Source: Actinomadura spongiicola (GTDB taxonomy: Bacteria > Actinomycetota > Actinomycetes > Streptosporangiales > Streptosporangiaceae). From it: a stretch of DNA of 64,000 bases. The notes under the pieces are model-generated. The model was given only the letters and a program-made list of their open reading frames with translations, searched no databases and was not told the DNA's origin. A program made the translations under genes and the position numbers. The stretch covers positions 58,841 through 122,840 of the forward strand of contig NZ_QVNQ01000015.1 in the NCBI RefSeq assembly GCF_003432485.1. The letters are read 5' to 3'. Below, one piece after another: positions 43,357-51,903 of the stretch; the first letter of the stretch is position 1, and every line of letters starts with the position of its first letter.

Positions 43357-44268
43357 GTGAGACCCGTACGTTCCCTTGTCGCGGTGATGGCGATCGTCGT
43401 CGCGTTCACCGGCGCATGTGGCGACGGCGATACCAAGGACGGTACGTCCGGCGCGAAGACCGTCACCGTTCAGGCCGCCAATGGCGCGGTGACCGTCCCG
43501 GCGAACCCGAAGCGCATCGTGTCCCTCTCCCCCACCCACACCGAGACGCTGTTCGCGATCGGCGCCGGGCCGCAGGTGGTGGCCGTGGACGACTATTCGA
43601 ACTTCCCGGCGAACGCGCCCCGCACGAAGCTGTCGGGATTCAAGCCGAACGCCGAGGCGGTCATCGCCTACAAGCCGGACCTCGTCGTTCTGTCCGATGA
43701 CCTGAACGGCATCGTCAAGGCGCTGGAGAAGGTCGGGGTCCCGGTGTTGCTGGAGCCCGCGGCGGCCGGGCTCGACGAGGCCTATGACGAGATCAACGAC
43801 CTCGGGCGGGCGACCGGGCACGTCGCGGAGGCGACGAAGGTCGTCGACGGAATGCGGGCCGAGATCCAGAAGACGGTCGCCGCGTCGTCCAAGGCGAAGG
43901 GCCTCAGCTACTACCACGAGCTCGACAACCAGCTGCATTCGGTGACCTCCAAGACGTTCGTCGGTCAGGTGTACGGGTTGTTCGGCCTCCGCAACGTCGC
44001 GGACGCGGCCGACAAGGCGAGCGGCGGATACCCGCAACTGTCCCGCGAGTACCTCGTCAAGCAGGATCCCGACCTGATCTTCCTCGCGGACACCAAATGC
44101 TGCGGCCAGAACGCCGCCGCGCTCGCGAAACGTCCCGGCTGGGGCGAGCTGGGCGCGCTCAAGAACAAGGGCGTCGTCGAACTGGACGACGACATCGCCT
44201 CCCGCTGGGGACCGCGTCTGCCCGAGTTCGTGAAGGCGATCGGCGTCGCGGTGCAGAACGTCCGATGA
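43357..44268 (+). CDS. btuF: Cobalamin ABC transporter substrate-binding protein BtuF
   Basis: The product has 303 residues from GTG 43357, six bases after GGAGG. A signal with a lipobox-like TGAC (Cys about 21) indicates a lipoprotein on the outer face of the membrane. The helical-backbone fold of class III binding proteins is seen in KRIVSLSPTHTETLFAIGAG, VVAVDDYSNFP, and the C-terminal VELDDDIASRWGPRLPEF. It binds vitamin B12 or a precursor and delivers it to BtuC2D2. First gene of the operon under the B12 riboswitch. Confidence 0.9.
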   Translation: MRPVRSLVAVMAIVVAFTGACGDGDTKDGTSGAKTVTVQAANGAVTVPANPKRIVSLSPTHTETLFAIGAGPQVVAVDDYSNFPANAPRTKLSGFKPNAEAVIAYKPDLVVLSDDLNGIVKALEKVGVPVLLEPAAAGLDEAYDEINDLGRATGHVAEATKVVDGMRAEIQKTVAASSKAKGLSYYHELDNQLHSVTSKTFVGQVYGLFGLRNVADAADKASGGYPQLSREYLVKQDPDLIFLADTKCCGQNAAALAKRPGWGELGALKNKGVVELDDDIASRWGPRLPEFVKAIGVAVQNVR

Positions 44269-44293
44269 CCACCGTCCCGAGAGGTCTCCGCAC

Positions 44294-45334
44294 GTGAGAG
44301 GGGACGCCGGGCGGGCCAGGTTGCGGGTCACGCATCTCGGAACGGCGGTGGCGCTGCTCGCGGCGACGCTGCTGGTCGGGATCCTGGTGGGGTCGGCGGG
44401 GCTGCCCGTCGGCGGGGTGCTGAAGGCGCTCGTCGACAGGGTGCCGTTCGTGGACGTCGACTCGGGGCTCGGCGTGATCGACGAGAACGTGCTGTTCGAG
44501 CTGCGGCTGCCGAGGGCGCTGATGGCGGCGCTCGTCGGCGGGTTGTTGGCGATGGCGGGCGCCGGATACCAGGGCGTGTTCCGCAACCCGCTCGCCGACC
44601 CGTATCTGCTCGGCGCGGCGGGCGGCGCCGGGGTCGGCGCGACCGTGGTGATCGTGCTGGTGCCCGGCGACCCGGGGTTCGGGGTGCCGCTCGCGGCGTT
44701 CGTCGGCGCGGTCTTCGGGGTGTTCCTGTCGTACGCGCTGGGCCGCTCGGCGGGGCGCGGGAACGCGGCGACGCTGGTTCTGGCGGGCGTCGCGGTGTCG
44801 TCGTTCCTGGCGGCGGTGCAGACGTTCGTCCAGCAGCTGAAGGCGGAGGAACTCCAGCGGATCTTCTCGTGGATCCTCGGCGGGGTCGGGACTGCGGACT
44901 GGTACCAACTCGGGCTGGTCGCCCCGTACGCGCTGGTGTCGACGGCGGTGCTGCTGGCGCACGGGCGGCTGCTGGACGTGCTGAGCGTCGGGGACGAGGA
45001 GGCGGCGTCGCTCGGGCTGTCGGCGGCGCGGGTGCGGCTGGTGGTGCTCGTCGCGGCGTCGCTGGCGACGGCGTCCGCCGTGGCGGTGAGCGGGCTGATC
45101 GGGTTCGTCGGGATCGTGGTGCCGCATGCCGTGCGGCGGCTCGCGGGCGGTTCGTACCGGATCGTCCTGCCGCTGTCGTTGCTGGGCGGCGCCGCGTTCC
45201 TGGGGCTCGCCGACCTGGTGGCGCGGACGGTGATCGAACCCGGCGAGCTTCCGTTGGGAGTGGTGACCGCGTTCGTCGGCGGTCCGTTCTTCGTTCTGGT
45301 CCTGCGCGCGAGCCGCAGGCAGGTGGCGACATGA
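44294..45334 (+). CDS. btuC: Cobalamin ABC transporter permease BtuC
   Basis: The product has 346 residues from GTG 44294 with GAGG nine bases upstream. It has about ten membrane helices and the FecCD-family motifs RLPRALMAALVGGLLAMAGA, GYQGVFRNPLADPYLLG and the coupling segment GLIGFVGIVVPHAVRRLAG. It forms the membrane channel of the B12 importer. The stop overlaps the btuD start (ATGA). Confidence 0.92.
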   Translation: MRGDAGRARLRVTHLGTAVALLAATLLVGILVGSAGLPVGGVLKALVDRVPFVDVDSGLGVIDENVLFELRLPRALMAALVGGLLAMAGAGYQGVFRNPLADPYLLGAAGGAGVGATVVIVLVPGDPGFGVPLAAFVGAVFGVFLSYALGRSAGRGNAATLVLAGVAVSSFLAAVQTFVQQLKAEELQRIFSWILGGVGTADWYQLGLVAPYALVSTAVLLAHGRLLDVLSVGDEEAASLGLSAARVRLVVLVAASLATASAVAVSGLIGFVGIVVPHAVRRLAGGSYRIVLPLSLLGGAAFLGLADLVARTVIEPGELPLGVVTAFVGGPFFVLVLRASRRQVAT

Positions 45335-46101
45335 CGGTCGAGGTCCGGGACCTGGACGTGGCCCTCGGCGGACGCCCGGTGTTGAAGGGCGTGTCGCTGG
45401 ACGTCCCGGCCGGGTCGTGGACGGCGGTCATCGGGCCGAACGGCGCGGGAAAGTCGACGCTGCTGCGTGCCGTGCTGGGGCTGGTGCCGTCCCGTGGCGC
45501 CGTCACCGTGGCGGACACCGACCTCCGGGCGCTGAATCCGAGACGGCGGGCCCGGCTGATCGCCTACGCGCCGCAGAGCCCGAACGTCCCGGTGGGGATG
45601 ACGGTCTTCGACTACACGTTGCTCGGACGGGCCCCGTACGTCCCGCACCTCGGGCGGGAGAGCGCACGCGACCGGGTCATCGCGGCGGGCGTCCTCGACC
45701 GGCTGGACATGGCGGCGTTCGCGGCGCGCCCGCTGGAACAGCTGTCGGGCGGTGAGCGGCAGCGGGCGGTGCTGGCGCGGGCGCTGGCGCAGCAGACGCC
45801 GGTACTGCTGCTGGACGAGCCGACCACCGCCCTGGACATCGGCCACCAGCAGCAGGTCATGGAACTGGTCGACCACCTGCGGATCTCCGACGGGCTGACC
45901 GTGGTGACGACGATCCACGACCTCACGCTGGCGGGCCAGTACGCCGACGCCCTGGTCCTCCTGTCGGGCGGGCGGGTCGCCGCGGCCGGACCTCCCGGTG
46001 AGGTCCTCACCCGTTCCATCGTCGAGGAGCACTTCGACGCGCGGGTGCGCGTCTCCCCCGGCCCCGGGGACCGGCCGATCCTGTCGCTGGAGCGTCCGTG
46101 A
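45331..46101 (+). CDS. btuD: Cobalamin ABC transporter ATPase BtuD
   Basis: The product has 256 residues. Walker A GPNGAGKST, Q-loop YAPQSP, signature LSGGERQR, Walker B VLLLDEPTTALD and the switch His in TIHDL are all intact. This is the FepC/BtuD-type ATPase that powers uptake. ATG 45331 overlaps the btuC stop; the stop overlaps the cbiZ GTG. Confidence 0.93.
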   Translation: MTVEVRDLDVALGGRPVLKGVSLDVPAGSWTAVIGPNGAGKSTLLRAVLGLVPSRGAVTVADTDLRALNPRRRARLIAYAPQSPNVPVGMTVFDYTLLGRAPYVPHLGRESARDRVIAAGVLDRLDMAAFAARPLEQLSGGERQRAVLARALAQQTPVLLLDEPTTALDIGHQQQVMELVDHLRISDGLTVVTTIHDLTLAGQYADALVLLSGGRVAAAGPPGEVLTRSIVEEHFDARVRVSPGPGDRPILSLERP

Positions 46102-46793
46102 ACGTGGAGACGGTGTGGCGGGACGAGGACGGGAAGCGGCTCGCGGCGACGGTGTGGCGGGCCGGTGACGGGCATCGCATGATCTCGTCCGCGATGCTGG
46201 GCGGCGGGATCGGCCCGGCCCGGTGGGTGCTGAACGCGCAGGTCGCGGGGGGCTACTCGCGCATGGACCCGGTCGTCCATCTGGAGGAGTTGGCGAGGGC
46301 GTACGGGCTCGACGGTCCCGGCGTCGGGATGCTCACGGCCGCGTCGGTGTCCCGCACCTTGCGCCGGGACGACGAGGGCGTGAACGTGTCGGCGACGGTC
46401 GGGCTGCGCGTCCCGACCTGGGCGGCCGCGCCCGCCGGGACGCCCGATCCGGAACTGGCGCCGATGCACCTGGACGGCACGACACCGCCCGCGTGGACCC
46501 CGGGAACCGTCAACATCGTCGTCGCCGTTCCCGTGCCGCTGACCGACGCGGCGCTGGTGAACGCGGTCGTCACCGCGACCGAAGCCAAGACGCAGGCGCT
46601 TCTCGAAGCGGGCTTCCCCTGCACGGGCACCGCGTCCGACGCCGTCTGCGTCGCCGCGACGACCGGCGGCGGGACGGCCGAGCCGTTCGCGGGACCGCGT
46701 TCCGTCTGGGGCGCGAGGATCGCCCGCGCCGTGCACGCCGCCGTCCACGCCGGGGCACTCGACTACGCCGCGTATCTGGACGCGCGGGGATGA
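46098..46793 (+). CDS. cbiZ: Adenosylcobinamide amidohydrolase CbiZ
   Basis: The product has 231 residues from GTG 46098, overlapping btuD by four bases. It has the CbiZ signature block NAVVTATEAKTQALLEAG, PCTGTASDAVCVA, then EPFAGPRSVWGARIARAVH. CbiZ removes the aminopropanol-linked side of (pseudo)cobamides to yield cobyrate, letting the cell salvage and remodel imported corrinoids. Its place in the B12-riboswitch operon supports this role. The N-terminal part also matches (SSAMLGGGIGPARWVLNAQV). Confidence 0.9.
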   Translation: MNVETVWRDEDGKRLAATVWRAGDGHRMISSAMLGGGIGPARWVLNAQVAGGYSRMDPVVHLEELARAYGLDGPGVGMLTAASVSRTLRRDDEGVNVSATVGLRVPTWAAAPAGTPDPELAPMHLDGTTPPAWTPGTVNIVVAVPVPLTDAALVNAVVTATEAKTQALLEAGFPCTGTASDAVCVAATTGGGTAEPFAGPRSVWGARIARAVHAAVHAGALDYAAYLDARG

Positions 46794-46795
46794 CA

Positions 46796-46833
46796 CCGGC
46801 CGCCGTACCACCCCGGTGCGATACGGCGGCCGG
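46796..46833. terminator. Bidirectional terminator after cobalamin operon
   Basis: Perfect arms CCGGCCGCCGTA and TACGGCGGCCGG, with an inner CACC/GGTG stem in the loop, start three bases after the cbiZ stop. It lies between convergent units and can serve both. Confidence 0.8.
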
Positions 46834-46899
46834 TTCAGGGCCAGAGCAATGTGGGAAGGGCCTCACCTCCTCCTGGGGATCGTCGCGCCGGTATGCGGA

Positions 46900-48072
46900 T
46901 CACCCGGCGTGCGGAAGGCGATGTCCGTTCAGGGGCCGGGTGTCGGGGGGCAGGCCGTTCGCCGGCAGGGTGTGCAGTCCGGTCGGCGGCTCGCGGTCGA
47001 CGGCGGGGCGCTCGCCACCGTCGCGGCGTCCTTCCGCGACGGTGGAGAGCGCGTCGACGCGGCGGCGCGCACGGTCGGCCTCCGCGCGGGCCGCGTCACG
47101 CTCGGCGGTGACCGTCTTCAGCGCGGCGCGCAGCTCTTCTACCGTGCGGGACAGCTGCCGGTTGTGCCGGTCGTACTCGCGGGCCCGCGCCTGGTTCTGG
47201 TCGCGGTCGGCGACGGCCTGGCCGCGCTTGGCCTCGGCGTCGCGGACGGCGGAGCGCAGGTCCTCGGCGGAGCGTTGCGCGGCGTCCGCCTCGACGCGCT
47301 GCCCCTCGACGAGGGTCTCGGCCTCCGACAGCCGCCGGTGCAGGGTGACCAGTTCCGCGCGGGCGTTCTCCAGCGACGCGAGCAGCTCGCCCTCCCGGGC
47401 GGCGACACGGTCGCGTTCACGTTCGGCGGCCTCGGCGCGGGTCCGGGAGGAGGCCGCCTCCCGCCATGCGGCCTCCTCCCGCCGCCGTGACGCGTCGCGC
47501 TCCCGCCGCGCGATCGCGATGTCCCCGGCGGCGTCGGCGCGGGCCGCGGCGACCCGCCGTTCGACTCCCGCGACGCTCAACTCCGAATTGAGCGCGCCCG
47601 CGAGCCGATGGGCCGCGCCCTCAAGCCGGTCGACCATCTCCCAGGCCCAGGCGACCTGGCCGGTCAGGCCCGTGGAATCCAGACCGCGCTCGCGGGCCTC
47701 CCTGGCGGCCCGCTCGCACTCCGCGCCGTCCAGGCACTGCCGCCCGGTGGGAGCGCCGTGCGCCGGCTGCGGCACGGGCCGTCCGCAGCCGGCGCACGGC
47801 CGGACCGCGACCGGGTCACCGAGGCGTGTGATCCCGGTCCGGTCGTCCGTGGACGGTGGCGCGGCGCCTGTCACGGCGGTCGTAGCGGCGTCACCGTCGG
47901 GGGAGCCGGGTCCCGTCTCCTGAGCGTTCTCCGCGCGGCGTGCGGCCTGCACGCGGGCCGCGAAACCCGCGCGGAGTCCGGGGCTCGGGTCGGAACCGGG
48001 AAGGTCGGTCTTCGTCGGGGCGGCTTGGGTCGGGACGGCGTCGTCGAGCGGGGCGACCTTCTGGTCCTTCAT
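46900..48072 (-). CDS. Zinc-knuckle plus coiled-coil protein (paralogue B)
   Basis: The product has 390 residues. Like its relative at 3,661-5,151 it has a disordered N-terminus, a Cys-rich knuckle (C93-x2-C96 in CAGCGRPVPQP, then C113 and C119), the shared segment LTGQVAWAWEMVDRLE, the shared SELSVAGVERRVAAA, and a coiled coil (about 165-350) ending AERDAARAEADRARRRVDAL. The tail is Pro/Gly-rich. No signal peptide or ATPase. The coiled coil is about 100 residues shorter than in paralogue A. ATG 48072. It stands alone between cbiZ (convergent) and the ligase gene. Function unknown. Confidence 0.75.
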   Translation of the reverse strand: MKDQKVAPLDDAVPTQAAPTKTDLPGSDPSPGLRAGFAARVQAARRAENAQETGPGSPDGDAATTAVTGAAPPSTDDRTGITRLGDPVAVRPCAGCGRPVPQPAHGAPTGRQCLDGAECERAAREARERGLDSTGLTGQVAWAWEMVDRLEGAAHRLAGALNSELSVAGVERRVAAARADAAGDIAIARRERDASRRREEAAWREAASSRTRAEAAERERDRVAAREGELLASLENARAELVTLHRRLSEAETLVEGQRVEADAAQRSAEDLRSAVRDAEAKRGQAVADRDQNQARAREYDRHNRQLSRTVEELRAALKTVTAERDAARAEADRARRRVDALSTVAEGRRDGGERPAVDREPPTGLHTLPANGLPPDTRPLNGHRLPHAG

Positions 48073-48165
48073 GTGCCGTTGTACGCACCGAGGCTCGGAG
48101 GCGTTCGACGTTCAGGTGACAAGGGTGTGGCGACAACGGTGTCGGGACCGTTCCGGGAGGTGCGT

Positions 48166-49392
48166 TCAGCCGGTGCGGCGGTCGCTCAGGTAGAGCCAGC
48201 CGTCCTCGTCGAGGCGGCCGTGGTCGCCGCGCGTCCAGAGGCCGTCGGGCATCGCGGACGCGGTCGCGGCCGGGTCGCCGTGATACTCGAATCCGGGGTG
48301 GCCGCCGGCGTGGATCAGGCCCGTCTCCCCGGCCGGCAACTCGCCGCCGTCCGCGTCCAAAATCCTGATCTTGACGCCGTCGACGGGGCGGCCGACCGTG
48401 CCGGGCCGGGCGAGCCACTCGCGCGGGGTGGCGACGACGAGGGGACCGCTCTCCACGGCGCCGTAGTACTCGTACAGGACGGGCCCCCACCAGTCGATCA
48501 TCCGTCGCTTGGCGTCCACGGGCAGGAGCGGCGCGGCGTGGAACACCTGCCGCAGCGACGACACGTCGTAGCGGGCCCTGACGTCGTCCGGCAACGCGAG
48601 CATCCGGTGCAGCATCGCCGGGTCCATGAACGCGCAGGTGACGCCGTGCCGCTGGATCAGTTCGAGGGTGTGCTCCGGCCGGAACCGGGAGGCGATCACG
48701 ACGGCGTGGCCGAGGTGCAGCGCCAGCATCGTGTGGACGCAGGCGGCGTAGTCGGACAGCGGCGCGACGGCGAGGTGGACGTCGTCGCCGGGCACGAGGT
48801 CCAGCGCTCGGGCCGGCGACCGCCGCCAGAGGTCGATCATGGCCTCCGGCGGAACGTCGAGCAGCGGCCGCCGGACGCCTCTGGGCCGTCCCGCCGTCCC
48901 GGACGTGTAGGGCATGATCGAGCCGGTGCGCCGCTTGCCCGGCGGCTCGGCTCCGCCCGACACGCACAGCCCGGCCAGCGAGCGGAACCCGGTCGCGGGC
49001 CCGGCGCTCACCCGTCCCTCGGCGGGGACGCCCGCCTCGTCCGCCGCCTCCGTCACGACGCCGGCGTACGCGCTTTCGGTCACGACCGCCCGAGCCCCGG
49101 AATCGGACAGGACGTGACCGATCTCGGGCGCCGCCAGGTCGCCGCTCACGGGCACGAGGTAGAGGCCCGACTGCATGGCGGCGAGCAGGACGGTGAGGAA
49201 TTCGAGCCGGTTTCCCAGAACGGCCGCAAGCACGTCACCGGGCTGAAGCCCCAACGGGTCGAACGCGTTCGACAGGCGATTCACCTCGGCGTGCAGTTCC
49301 CCGTAGGACACCGGCACGCCGGGGGCCAGTACCGCGGGCCGGTCCGGGTCTTTCTGCGCGATCTCGTAGAAGCCGACGCCTTCGACGTCCAT
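48166..49392 (-). CDS. Acyl-CoA ligase (ANL family), lacking C-terminal domain
   Basis: The product has 408 residues against about 500-520 for the family. The adenylation core is present: PYTSGTAGRPRGV (A3 loop, slightly unusual), YEYYGAVESG (A5), GLWTRGDHGRLDEDGWLYLS (A7). It stops at SDRRTG, exactly where the hinge and the small C-terminal domain with the catalytic Lys should begin; the next bases encode no such domain. It may therefore form acyl-adenylate poorly or not transfer to CoA. ATG 49392 with AAGGAG seven bases upstream. Either a truncated pseudogene or a core-only ligase. Confidence 0.8.
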   Translation of the reverse strand: MDVEGVGFYEIAQKDPDRPAVLAPGVPVSYGELHAEVNRLSNAFDPLGLQPGDVLAAVLGNRLEFLTVLLAAMQSGLYLVPVSGDLAAPEIGHVLSDSGARAVVTESAYAGVVTEAADEAGVPAEGRVSAGPATGFRSLAGLCVSGGAEPPGKRRTGSIMPYTSGTAGRPRGVRRPLLDVPPEAMIDLWRRSPARALDLVPGDDVHLAVAPLSDYAACVHTMLALHLGHAVVIASRFRPEHTLELIQRHGVTCAFMDPAMLHRMLALPDDVRARYDVSSLRQVFHAAPLLPVDAKRRMIDWWGPVLYEYYGAVESGPLVVATPREWLARPGTVGRPVDGVKIRILDADGGELPAGETGLIHAGGHPGFEYHGDPAATASAMPDGLWTRGDHGRLDEDGWLYLSDRRTG

Positions 49393-49684
49393 TCGGCACT
49401 CCTTAACCAGGTTCAGAGGCTCAGTTGATGACCTTCACGTCTATCTGACCTAAATCGTGGCGACCAAGTCAAGATTGTGGACGGTCCACAAACGCGCGTC
49501 CAGGTGTATCGGCCGGTCCGAGTCGGCGATTGCGCTGCACCGGACGGGACATATTTCGAGAGAGCGACGAGTTCAGACCGGTGCGCCGATGCCCCTTTCC
49601 GGCCCTGGACCGGCAACGGACGTCAAACGAAACGACTTCGTAGAGGCCGCCGATCGAACACCGTTCCGGATCGCGGCGGGGCGC

Positions 49685-51139
49685 CTACGGCGACTGATCG
49701 GCCGGCAGCCGCACGGTGAACGTCGAGCCGCCGGTGACGCGGACGCTGCCGCCGAGGGCGGTGACCAGCTCACGGACGATGGCCAGACCGAGCCCCGTGC
49801 CGCCGTCGGCGCGGTCGCGGGCGTCGTCCAGGCGGACGAACCTGTCGAAGATCCGTTCCCGGTCGGCGGGCGGGACGCCCGCTCCGTCGTCGGTGACGGT
49901 CAGGACGACGGTGCCCGCGTCCAGCCGGACGGACGCGTGGACGGTCGATCGAGCATGCCTGGCGGCGTTGTCGAGAAGGTTGCGGACGACGCGGGCGAGC
50001 CGCGCCTCCTCGCCGAGGACCAGCGCGGGACGTTCGACATCACAGCCGAACGCCGGCGCGGCACCGGACGCGGTATCGGACGCGGTACCGGAGTAGGCGC
50101 GTTCGGCGATCTGCTCCTCCACGAGGTCGGCCAGATCAACGGCGGCGCCTTCGCGCGGACGGTGTTCCTCCGCGGACAGCAGGAGCAGGTCGTCGGTGAG
50201 GCGCTGGAGGCGGACGGTGTCGGCGAGCGCGGCCGCCACCACCGCGGGCCAGTCGGCGCGCTGTGGCCGCGCGAGGGGAATCTCCAGGGTGCCGCGCAGC
50301 GCGGCGAGCGGTGAGCGCAGCTCGTGGGAGGCGTCCGCGACGAAGCTCCGCTGGCGCAGGTGGGCCTGTTCGAGCCGGTCGAGCGTCTCGTTGGTGGTCC
50401 GCGCGAGTCCCGCGACCACGTCCGCCGTCGGCGGGACGGGGACGCGCTGGTCCAGGTCGCCCGCGGTGATGCCGGCCATCTTGGCGCGGATGGCCTCGAC
50501 GGGCCGCAGGGCCCAGCCGGTGACCAGCCACGCGGTCAGCCCGACGAACACCGCCGCGCCCGGCATTCCCCAGCGGACCAGGCGGTCGAGCGTCGTGACG
50601 GCCGTCCGCGCCCGCTCCGAGGCGACGAGCGTGTACACGGTCAGGCGCTGGGCGGAGCGCGTGTCCAGCCCGGTGGCCTCGCGGAACCGGGCCGGAGGCA
50701 GCGGATCCGTGGTCCCCACCACATACGTCTGGACGGTTCCCTCACCGTCCACGGCGGAGCGCGTCCGGATCTTCCGAAGTCCCCAGCCGACCGCGGGAAC
50801 GAACCCCGGTCCCGGTCGTTCGAGTTCGAGGTCGCCGGTCCGGCTCCGACCGTCGCCGCGGGGTGGCGTGGGGAAGCCGACCGTCCTGGCGTACCGTCCG
50901 TCGGCCGAGACCACGACGTAGTGGTCGTGGAGGCCGACCGGGGAGCGTCCGGTTTCCAGCGCGAAGGTCACCTGGAACGCGACGTCGGTCGCGTGGTCAC
51001 GGGCGTCCTCGCTCCACTGGTCCTCGACGACGGTTCGGGCCACGATCGTGCCGAGGGCGCAGACGAAGGCGGTCGCGACCATCGCGCCGCAGGCGGCCCT
51101 GACCCGAACCGACCACAGCCGCGCCCAGCGCTCACGCAT
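49685..51139 (-). CDS. Sensor histidine kinase
   Basis: The product has 484 residues. Two membrane helices (about 15-37 and 195-215) flank an extracytoplasmic sensor domain of about 155 residues. HAMP, then HisKA with FVADASHELRSPLAAL (phosphorylated His), then the ATPase with NLLDNAARHA (N), TDDGAGVPP (G1) and GGTGLGLAIV (G2). It phosphorylates the regulator encoded just upstream (8-bp overlap). The sensor domain gives no hint of the ligand. Confidence 0.92.
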   Translation of the reverse strand: MRERWARLWSVRVRAACGAMVATAFVCALGTIVARTVVEDQWSEDARDHATDVAFQVTFALETGRSPVGLHDHYVVVSADGRYARTVGFPTPPRGDGRSRTGDLELERPGPGFVPAVGWGLRKIRTRSAVDGEGTVQTYVVGTTDPLPPARFREATGLDTRSAQRLTVYTLVASERARTAVTTLDRLVRWGMPGAAVFVGLTAWLVTGWALRPVEAIRAKMAGITAGDLDQRVPVPPTADVVAGLARTTNETLDRLEQAHLRQRSFVADASHELRSPLAALRGTLEIPLARPQRADWPAVVAAALADTVRLQRLTDDLLLLSAEEHRPREGAAVDLADLVEEQIAERAYSGTASDTASGAAPAFGCDVERPALVLGEEARLARVVRNLLDNAARHARSTVHASVRLDAGTVVLTVTDDGAGVPPADRERIFDRFVRLDDARDRADGGTGLGLAIVRELVTALGGSVRVTGGSTFTVRLPADQSP

Positions 51140-51809
51140 CGCGGGCCGCCAGCCGGTAGCCGGCTCCCCGCACGGTCTGGATCGTCGAACGTCCGAACGG
51201 GACGTCGAGCTTGCGGCGCAGCGCCCTGACGTACACCTCGACGATGTTGACGTCGCCGTCGAACGCCTGGTCCCACACCTCGTCGATGATGTCGATCTTG
51301 GCGATCGCCTCGTCCGGACGGCGGGCGAGGCACTCCAGGACCGCGAACTCCTTGGCGGTGAGCCGGACCTCCACGTCCCCGCGGCGGCATCGCCGGGCGG
51401 CCGGGTCGAGCCACAGGTCGCCGACCCTCAGCACCGGGGAGCGCACGGCGCCGCCGCGGCGCAGCAGGGCACGCAGCCGCGCGAGGAGCACGACGAAGGA
51501 GAAGGGCTTGCTCAGATAGTCGTCGGCGCCGGTGTCCAGCGCCTCCGCCTCGTCGTACTCGCCGTTCTTCGCGGTGAGCATGAGCATCGGTACCGTGCTG
51601 CCCGCCCCGCGCAGGTTCGCGCAGACGGCGTATCCGTTGAGGCCCGGCAGCATGATGTCCAGGATCAGCGCCGAGTACGGGTGGGTGCGGGCGAGGTCGA
51701 GCCCCTCGCGCCCGTCGTGGGCGACGTCGACCGCGTACCCCTCCCCGCGGAGTCCGTGGCTCAGCGCGGTGGCGAGCCGTTCCTCGTCCTCGATCAACAG
51801 CAGGCGCAT
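51132..51809 (-). CDS. OmpR-family response regulator
   Basis: The product has 225 residues from ATG 51809 (the frame is open five codons further). Receiver: LLIEDEERLA, phospho-acceptor Asp in ALILDIMLPGLNG, Thr in MLTAKN and Lys in LSKPFS. The C-terminal winged helix has LTAKEFAVLECLARRPDEAI and VYVRALRRKLD ... VRGAGYRL. First gene of the two-component operon, divergent from the DUF2079 gene across a 95-bp region with repeated GCTGAA/TTCAGC hexamers. Confidence 0.93.
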   Translation of the reverse strand: MRLLLIEDEERLATALSHGLRGEGYAVDVAHDGREGLDLARTHPYSALILDIMLPGLNGYAVCANLRGAGSTVPMLMLTAKNGEYDEAEALDTGADDYLSKPFSFVVLLARLRALLRRGGAVRSPVLRVGDLWLDPAARRCRRGDVEVRLTAKEFAVLECLARRPDEAIAKIDIIDEVWDQAFDGDVNIVEVYVRALRRKLDVPFGRSTIQTVRGAGYRLAARDA

Positions 51810-51834
51810 CGGCTCAGTATGCACGCGGGCCGCC

Positions 51835-51869
51835 GAATCAAGCTGAAAGGCTCTTCAGCTTGATTCAGC
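51835..51869. promoter_or_regulatory. Hexamer repeats between response regulator and DUF2079 genes
   Basis: GAATCAAGCTGAA (51835-51847) and TTCAGCTTGATTC (51854-51866) form a perfect 13-bp inverted repeat with a six-base loop. TTCAGC also recurs directly at 51854 and 51864, a 10-bp period typical of OmpR-type tandem sites. It is a likely binding site for the adjacent regulator, serving both divergent genes. Confidence 0.65.
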
Positions 51870-51903
51870 GGCGGCTCAGCCGCGGGCGGCCATTCTCGGC
51901 GGG

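Noticed and set aside
43129..46032. 967-codon minus-strand frame
   Set aside because: It is antisense to the riboswitch and btuFCD genes; those have clear motifs and overlapping starts.
49393..49684. Gene in the gap between ligase and histidine kinase
   Set aside because: Frames here are short and lack a ribosome site; probably only promoter and 3' end sequence.
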